DNA of 64,000 nucleotides from Plantactinospora endophytica (GTDB taxonomy: Bacteria; Actinomycetota; Actinomycetes; Mycobacteriales; Micromonosporaceae). The notes below the pieces were generated by a model. The model worked only from the letters and a program-made list of their open reading frames with translations. It was not told the DNA's origin and ran no database searches. Where the stretch lies: assembly GCF_016862915.1 (NCBI RefSeq), contig NZ_BONW01000049.1, forward strand, positions 1 through 64,000, in the 5' to 3' direction. The position numbers were made by a program, and so were the translations under genes. Positions within the stretch are counted from its first letter, which is position 1, and each line of letters opens with the position of its first letter. Below are positions 54,482 through 64,000 of this stretch, piece after piece.

Positions 54482-55027
54482 TCAACGCACCGAACCTCCC
54501 GGCTCACCGTCGCCGACCAGCCGCTGGTAGTGCACCCGAATTCCCGTCCAGTAGCTGCGATCGTCACAAGGATGTAGACGGCCGCAACGGCATAGGTTCA
54601 ACCCCGCCTCGCGATGGATCATGAGGAAGGTATCGGCCAAGTCGATCTGGCGGTACGCGTACTCGCGCAGCGCCTCCGAAGTGTAAAGCGCCGCCGTCGA
54701 CTTTCGAGGCTGCTCGTCGTCGCGGCACACCTGCTGACTCGGGTTCGCCGGCTGGCCCGGAGTCGCCCCGAGCTTCCGGCGTGCCACGGAGATCCACAGA
54801 ATCGAGTCGGTGGACCTCCTCCCGCAAGCCGCGTTCATTCCCCGGATCGCCAAATGAGCGGGCCGGCAGGGAAAGGACTGCTGGTGGCTCCGACACTCGG
54901 CGTTGAGGCAGCGACCGTTGTCGTCTGGGCGATGCGTCTGCCAGAGCTTCCGGGCGAGCCGCCATACGATAGGTGATTCGCATTCTGGTGGTGGGTCGAC
55001 AGGAGGGTTGACCACATCGAAAGGCAT
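54482..55027 (-). CDS. Cys-rich protein divergent from an XRE regulator
   Basis: A 181-aa protein, not recognised. Cys residues cluster in GRCLNAEC, FPC and AACGR, and again in LCRCGRLHPC near the C-terminus, suggesting one or two zinc or Fe-S sites. The ATG at 55027 is chosen with GGAAGGG about 8 nt upstream; the longer frame has no support. It is divergent from the XRE-TPR regulator across 145 bp, so joint control is plausible. Confidence 0.6.
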   Translation of the reverse strand: MPFDVVNPPVDPPPECESPIVWRLARKLWQTHRPDDNGRCLNAECRSHQQSFPCRPAHLAIRGMNAACGRRSTDSILWISVARRKLGATPGQPANPSQQVCRDDEQPRKSTAALYTSEALREYAYRQIDLADTFLMIHREAGLNLCRCGRLHPCDDRSYWTGIRVHYQRLVGDGEPGGSVR

Positions 55028-55097
55028 GCCCGGACCCTTCCGCCCAGAAGACCCGGCGACCATGGCAGCCAGCCATGTCACCTTGCCATGAGGCCAC

Positions 55098-55126
55098 TCG
55101 ACCCGCGCTGGTGAGCGCCCTACGAT
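55098..55126 (+). promoter_or_regulatory. Candidate promoter of the XRE-TPR gene
   Basis: TCGACC (55098-55103) and TACGAT (55121-55126) are separated by exactly 17 nt, close to the actinomycete TTGACC/TANNNT consensus. The leader to the GTG at 55173 would be about 40 nt. Confidence 0.6.
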
Positions 55127-55172
55127 CCAGGGCAGACACCATGAGTAGTCACGCCACGACACGGGAGCCGCC

Positions 55173-56594
55173 GTGCTGCTCGATCCGCTTCGGATACCCG
55201 AAGAGGTGTGGTCCCGTCATGACGTCCGGGTCATGCTGGCGAACAGGGACATGGGTGCGCTGTTCCGCGTGCTCACCCGACTGGCCGGAGCCAGCCAGAC
55301 CCGCATCGGGGCCGCAGTCGGCCTTGAACAGGGTTACGTCAGCCGGATCATGAGCGGCCGGAAGGTCACTTCGATCGAGGTGTTGGAACGAATCGCCGAC
55401 GGCTGCAACATGCCTGATGAAGCCCGGATGACCATGGGCCTGGCACCCAAAGGAAATTCATGTCTTCCTGCCACGTCCTCTGATCCTGAAGAGAAGCAGG
55501 CTGAGCACGGCCCGGGTCAGTCGTGGCAGGCCAGCGTACGAAACTGTCTCGAACTGTGGCGAGGTGACGTGAACCGTCGAGATCTGCTGCGACGAACGGC
55601 ATTCAGCTCCGCCGGGTACACCCTGCCGGCACTGCGCTGGTTCACGGCGCCAGATCCGCCCCCTCTCGCCAGGGACGGAAGCCGTAGCGTGGGCCAACCC
55701 GAGGTCGAGACGGTCAGGGAGTTGACAGCGACATATCGTCGGCTGGACAACCAGTACGGAGGCGGCCACGCCAGGAATACCGTGGCTCGCTATCTCAACC
55801 TGGAAGTCGCTCCACTGCTGACGGACGGTCGATTTGACCAGGCCACCGGTCGAGAGCTACTCAGCGCGACGGCGGAGCTGAGTCAGCTCGCGGGCTGGCA
55901 GGCGTACGACATGGCCGAACACGGCATCGCGCAACGCTATCTGACCCTTGCGCTCGACCTGGCACGGCATGCCGATGACGGCGGTCTCGGTGCAGAAGTC
56001 ATCGCCGCGATGAGCCATCAGGCTACCTACCTCGGTCACGCCGCCACCGGCATCGACCTTGCCCGTGCCGCCCGCGAAGCCGCCCAACGCGCCGGCATGC
56101 CGGTTCTGGTCGCCGAAGCCCTCGTGCTGGAGGCGCACGCGTATGCCATCGGCCACGACGAACGCGCCTGCGCCCGTACTCTTCATCAAGCGGAGCAGGC
56201 ACTCGACCGGGCCGATCGGGGCAGTGACCCGCAGTGGATCAGCTACTTCGACGAGGCGTACCTGTCCGCCAAGTTCGGACACTGCTTCCACACGTTGGGC
56301 CGGTACAGCCATGCCGAACGTTTCGCCGTCCGGTCACTGCGGATGAACCCCAGCTACGTGCGTGGCTACGGCTTCAACCTGTCGCTGCTGGCAAGCATCT
56401 ACGCAAGGCAGGGCGAGGTCGATCGGGCATGCGTCGTCGGCAAGGAGGCCCTGACAAAGGCGAAAGATCTCCGGTCGGCGCGAGCGGTGCGCTACCTACG
56501 CGATCTCCAGGCGCTTCTCGCGGCGCATCGTCGCCGGCCCGGCGTACGACACTTCACCGATCAGGTCGACGCGGTCTTGGGCAGGCGGCGCTGA
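55173..56594 (+). CDS. XRE-family regulator with TPR-like C-terminus
   Basis: A 473-aa regulator. The N-terminal helix-turn-helix (AGASQTRIGAAVGLEQGYVS, then SIEVLERIADGCN) occupies about 40-85. A linker with a Trp-rich segment follows, then helical repeats (about 165-460; SHQATYLGHAATGIDLARAA and similar) of TPR type. Actinomycete relatives are developmental or secondary-metabolism regulators with a peptide- or protein-binding TPR domain. The GTG at 55173 has GGGAG 6 nt upstream. GC is slightly lower than in neighbouring genes. Confidence 0.85.
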   Translation: MLLDPLRIPEEVWSRHDVRVMLANRDMGALFRVLTRLAGASQTRIGAAVGLEQGYVSRIMSGRKVTSIEVLERIADGCNMPDEARMTMGLAPKGNSCLPATSSDPEEKQAEHGPGQSWQASVRNCLELWRGDVNRRDLLRRTAFSSAGYTLPALRWFTAPDPPPLARDGSRSVGQPEVETVRELTATYRRLDNQYGGGHARNTVARYLNLEVAPLLTDGRFDQATGRELLSATAELSQLAGWQAYDMAEHGIAQRYLTLALDLARHADDGGLGAEVIAAMSHQATYLGHAATGIDLARAAREAAQRAGMPVLVAEALVLEAHAYAIGHDERACARTLHQAEQALDRADRGSDPQWISYFDEAYLSAKFGHCFHTLGRYSHAERFAVRSLRMNPSYVRGYGFNLSLLASIYARQGEVDRACVVGKEALTKAKDLRSARAVRYLRDLQALLAAHRRRPGVRHFTDQVDAVLGRRR

Positions 56595-56598
56595 CCCC

Positions 56599-57165
56599 CT
56601 ACAACTCGCCTCTCGCGCTACGGGCCACTAGTTCGAGCACGGCAATGACGGTACCGGCGCCGACGATCTCGCCCCGCGACACGAGGTCTCGTGCCTCGTC
56701 GAGCGGGATCCACTCCACCTGCTCGGCCTCGTTGGCGTCCACTGGTGTACCGGTGAGTTCTGCCCGCCGAGCCAGGAAGAGCAGATTCTCCGCGTCGGCC
56801 ATACCGACCCAGGGCTGAAACGACAGCAACGGCTCGACAGCCTCCGGCCGCCAGCCGGTCTCCTCCTCGACCTCTCGTACGGCGCACTCCGCCGGCTGTT
56901 CGCCGTCATCGACGTAGCCACCGGGAAGCTCCCATACCCACCGATCGAAAACGAAGCGGTGCCGACGCATCAGCAGCAGTCGCTGCTGTGCGTCCAGTAC
57001 GGCGACCATCGCCGCGCTGGGTGCTCGGATCACGTACTGCTCGAACCGTACGCCGTCCGGAAGCTCGATATCCGCAATGCTCAGCCGCGCGCGCCGGCCG
57101 TCATCCACCAGCCGCTCTGCGTGCAACCGCCACTCGGTCGCCCCCGCCGCTCGTTCGTAGACCAT
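56599..57165 (-). CDS. NUDIX hydrolase (ADP-ribose pyrophosphatase-like)
   Basis: A 188-aa hydrolase with a complete NUDIX box (GGYVDDGEQPAECAVREV then EEETGW) and a preceding strand FDRWVWELPG. This arrangement fits ADP-sugar pyrophosphatases. The ATG at 57165 is preceded by GATACT 6 nt upstream; ATG 57204 would add 13 residues and neither has a ribosome binding site. Convergent with the XRE gene across 4 bp. Confidence 0.85.
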   Translation of the reverse strand: MVYERAAGATEWRLHAERLVDDGRRARLSIADIELPDGVRFEQYVIRAPSAAMVAVLDAQQRLLLMRRHRFVFDRWVWELPGGYVDDGEQPAECAVREVEEETGWRPEAVEPLLSFQPWVGMADAENLLFLARRAELTGTPVDANEAEQVEWIPLDEARDLVSRGEIVGAGTVIAVLELVARSARGEL

Positions 57166-57235
57166 GCCGTCAGTATCGACCAGCCCGACGTTCTCGACCG
57201 GCATGAGGCGACTGTCGTCCGCGACGCGCGCTCTC

Positions 57236-57266
57236 TTGACCTCAAGCGCGATTGACGTCCTACGTT
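57236..57266 (+). promoter_or_regulatory. Promoter of the SgcJ-like gene
   Basis: TTGACC (57236-57241) and TACGTT (57261-57266) are separated by 19 nt. The ATG at 57274 is 7 nt further, giving a leaderless mRNA. Confidence 0.6.
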
Positions 57267-57273
57267 GATCTTC

Positions 57274-57744
57274 ATGAACACGCCGTACGTCAACGAGGCG
57301 ACCCGCGAGGCCGAGATCGAGGCGATCAAGCAGGTGGTTGCCACGGTCGAGCACGCACAGAACAACGAGCTACCCGACGAATTCCTCGCCCTGTTCCGGG
57401 CCGACGCGATCTGGACGACGGGTGGCGGCAAGCGGCTCTTCGGCCTCGACGCGATCTCGTCGTTCACGCACCAGGTGCTCCCCGGTGCCATGCAGGGCCA
57501 GACGGTCACGTTCGAGCTGGAACACGTACTGTTCATCCGCCCCGATGTCGCGGCGGTCAAGCTTCGGCAGGTGTACCACACGCCCGACGGGCCGGACGTG
57601 GGTTCTCCACTGTGGATCCTGGCAAAGGAGGACGGCCAGTGGCGCCTGACCGCCAGCCAGAACATCGGCGTACCCGACGAGGAGTTGGCCTCCGTTGCCG
57701 GCTCGACGGCGACCGGTCGTCCCGTCTTCAACCCCGGCAGGTGA
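57274..57744 (+). CDS. SgcJ/EcaC-type NTF2-like protein
   Basis: A 156-aa protein of the SgcJ/EcaC family (DUF4440-like): AIKQVVATVEHAQNNELPDE, then FLALFRADAIWTTGGGKRLF, and SPLWILAKEDGQWRLTASQN near the C-terminus. The name oxidoreductase in databases is not based on a cofactor motif. Leaderless ATG at 57274, 7 nt after TACGTT. Confidence 0.85.
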   Translation: MNTPYVNEATREAEIEAIKQVVATVEHAQNNELPDEFLALFRADAIWTTGGGKRLFGLDAISSFTHQVLPGAMQGQTVTFELEHVLFIRPDVAAVKLRQVYHTPDGPDVGSPLWILAKEDGQWRLTASQNIGVPDEELASVAGSTATGRPVFNPGR

Positions 57745-57840
57745 GCCCGGAGCCGCACGACCCATAAGCGGGTCCGGGACGTGTGGTGGTGCAGATCTGG
57801 GACGACCGGCGGCTCATTCTGCCGAGCTCGGGCGGAGATC

Positions 57841-63417
<5,577 letters not shown>

Positions 63418-63450
63418 CGACGGCCTTCCTTCGGTCGCTGATTCGCCCGC

Positions 63451-63489
63451 ACGCTAGTCCCTTGCGGAAAGTCTATGCAAGACCTTGCA
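63451..63489 (-). promoter_or_regulatory. pulA promoter and MalR-like operator
   Basis: The palindrome TGCAAG-AC-CTTGCA (63476-63489) and a further CTTGCG (63461-63466) form three half-sites. On the minus strand TTGCAT (63480-63475) and TAGCGT (63456-63451) are spaced 18 nt, giving a -35 inside the palindrome. CTTGCA repeats resemble LacI-type MalR operators upstream of Streptomyces amylases. The operator overlaps the last codons of the upstream DapA-like gene. Confidence 0.7.
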
Positions 63490-64000
63490 ACGAAAGCGTC
63501 CGCCATCCATCATCTTGCGCAAGCCGCAGTGCCGCCCGTACCGCGTCCGGCCGGGCCGGCACCAGCGGCAGCCGTACCGAGGCGGTCGGGATGCGGCCCT
63601 GCGCGTGCAGCACCGCCTTGATGACCGTGGGATTCGGCTCGGCGAAGAGCGCGGTCGAGAGCGCGGCGAGGCGGTGCCCGAGTGCCCTGGCCCGAGCCGA
63701 TCCGCCGACCCGCCACGCCTCGACCAGCTCCACGAAGGCCGCCGTGCCGACGTGTGCCGAGGCCAGGATGCCGCCGTGCGCGCCGAGCGCCAGCAACGGC
63801 GAGATCAGCGCGTCGTCGCCGCCCAGTACCGCGAAGTCGGGCGGCAGCTCCGCCAGCAACCCGACCGTGTCGGCGTCGATGCCGCCGACCGAGTACTTGA
63901 TCCCGGCCACCCCGGGCAGCTCGGCCAGCCGGCGGATCGCGTCGGTGGACAGGTGCTGACCGGTCCGGTACGGCACGTGGTAGACCACCACCGGCACCGG
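63473..64000 (-). CDS. DapA-like class I aldolase (3' part only)
   Basis: Partial: the gene enters from beyond the right window edge and ends at 63473. The visible part has the Tyr-containing strand VVVYHVPYRTG, the Schiff-base lysine in GIKYS and VLGGDDALISPLLALGAHGG, as in dihydrodipicolinate synthase/N-acetylneuraminate lyase family members. The exact aldol reaction cannot be determined. An apparent start at 63997 is only an internal codon. Confidence 0.85.
   Translation of the reverse strand, partial: PVPVVVYHVPYRTGQHLSTDAIRRLAELPGVAGIKYSVGGIDADTVGLLAELPPDFAVLGGDDALISPLLALGAHGGILASAHVGTAAFVELVEAWRVGGSARARALGHRLAALSTALFAEPNPTVIKAVLHAQGRIPTASVRLPLVPARPDAVRAALRLAQDDGWRTLSLQGLA

Noticed and set aside
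57745-57840. Terminator between the SgcJ-like and pullulanase genes
   Set aside because: Only short interrupted arms (ACCC/GGGT and CCCGG/CCGGG with an 8-nt bulge) were found, too weak to call.

Overview
The window is 64 kb of very high-GC actinobacterial chromosome. Several things point to a Micromonosporaceae-type actinomycete (Micromonospora, Plantactinospora, Actinoplanes or a relative): the codon usage, a MurL-like peptidoglycan glutamate epimerase, a fabG-fabI-hemH block in the mycobacterial mabA-inhA-hemH order, SigE-family sigma factors and a predominance of leaderless genes. The genus call is inference; the family-level call rests on gene content. No rRNA, tRNA, CRISPR array, insertion sequence, prophage or large biosynthetic gene cluster is visible.

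Layout. 1-6.1 kb: class III aminotransferase, MurL-like PP-loop enzyme, PucR regulator and argG. 6.1-15.5 kb: SpoU methyltransferase, a membrane protein, a band-7/NfeD pair, a serine hydrolase, two conserved actinobacterial proteins (DUF3097 and partner), a GT-C-like membrane protein and a HAD phosphatase. 15.6-18.3 kb: ferrochelatase, enoyl-ACP reductase and ketoacyl-ACP reductase. 18.5-22.9 kb: a NarL-type two-component system, then a secreted alpha/beta hydrolase coupled to a membrane acyltransferase. 22.95-23.57 kb: a terminator-bounded unit of tiny ORFs with a hairpin over a perfect Shine-Dalgarno. 23.6-26.6 kb: a MoxR/DUF58/VWA operon. 26.95-30.2 kb: a small Cys/His protein coupled to two bacterial PH-domain membrane proteins, and a PAP2 phosphatase. 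30.3-34.0 kb: a PadR regulator with an ABC exporter under a 41-bp palindromic operator. 34.2-38.5 kb: small regulators and enzymes, including a GntR wHTH-only protein, a thioesterase/MBL pair and a PfkB kinase. 38.9-43.8 kb: a secreted LPMO with CBM2, asparagine synthetase and an aminopeptidase P. 43.9-46.2 kb: a membrane TrkA_N-RyR protein followed by a SLOG-like protein, probably a nucleotide-sensing pair. 46.3-54.5 kb: an ArsR-like regulator, an orphan peptide-binding lipoprotein, a sigma factor with a candidate regulator, and assorted single genes. 54.5-57.7 kb: an XRE-TPR regulator divergent from a Cys-rich protein, a NUDIX hydrolase and an NTF2-like protein. 57.8-64 kb: a giant secreted double-GH13 amylase-pullulanase with a MalR-like operator, and the 3' part of a DapA-like aldolase.

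Themes. At least fifteen genes start 5-8 nt after a TANNNT hexamer with no Shine-Dalgarno, consistent with leaderless transcripts. Short inverted repeats sit on the -35/-10 of several regulated genes (argG, the padR operon, pulA), which gives testable regulatory hypotheses. Strong perfect hairpins close most convergent gene pairs. The best candidates for under-described biology are the TrkA_N-RyR/SLOG pair, the 23-kb small-ORF unit and the two divergent units that combine a small DNA-binding protein with a Cys-rich partner.
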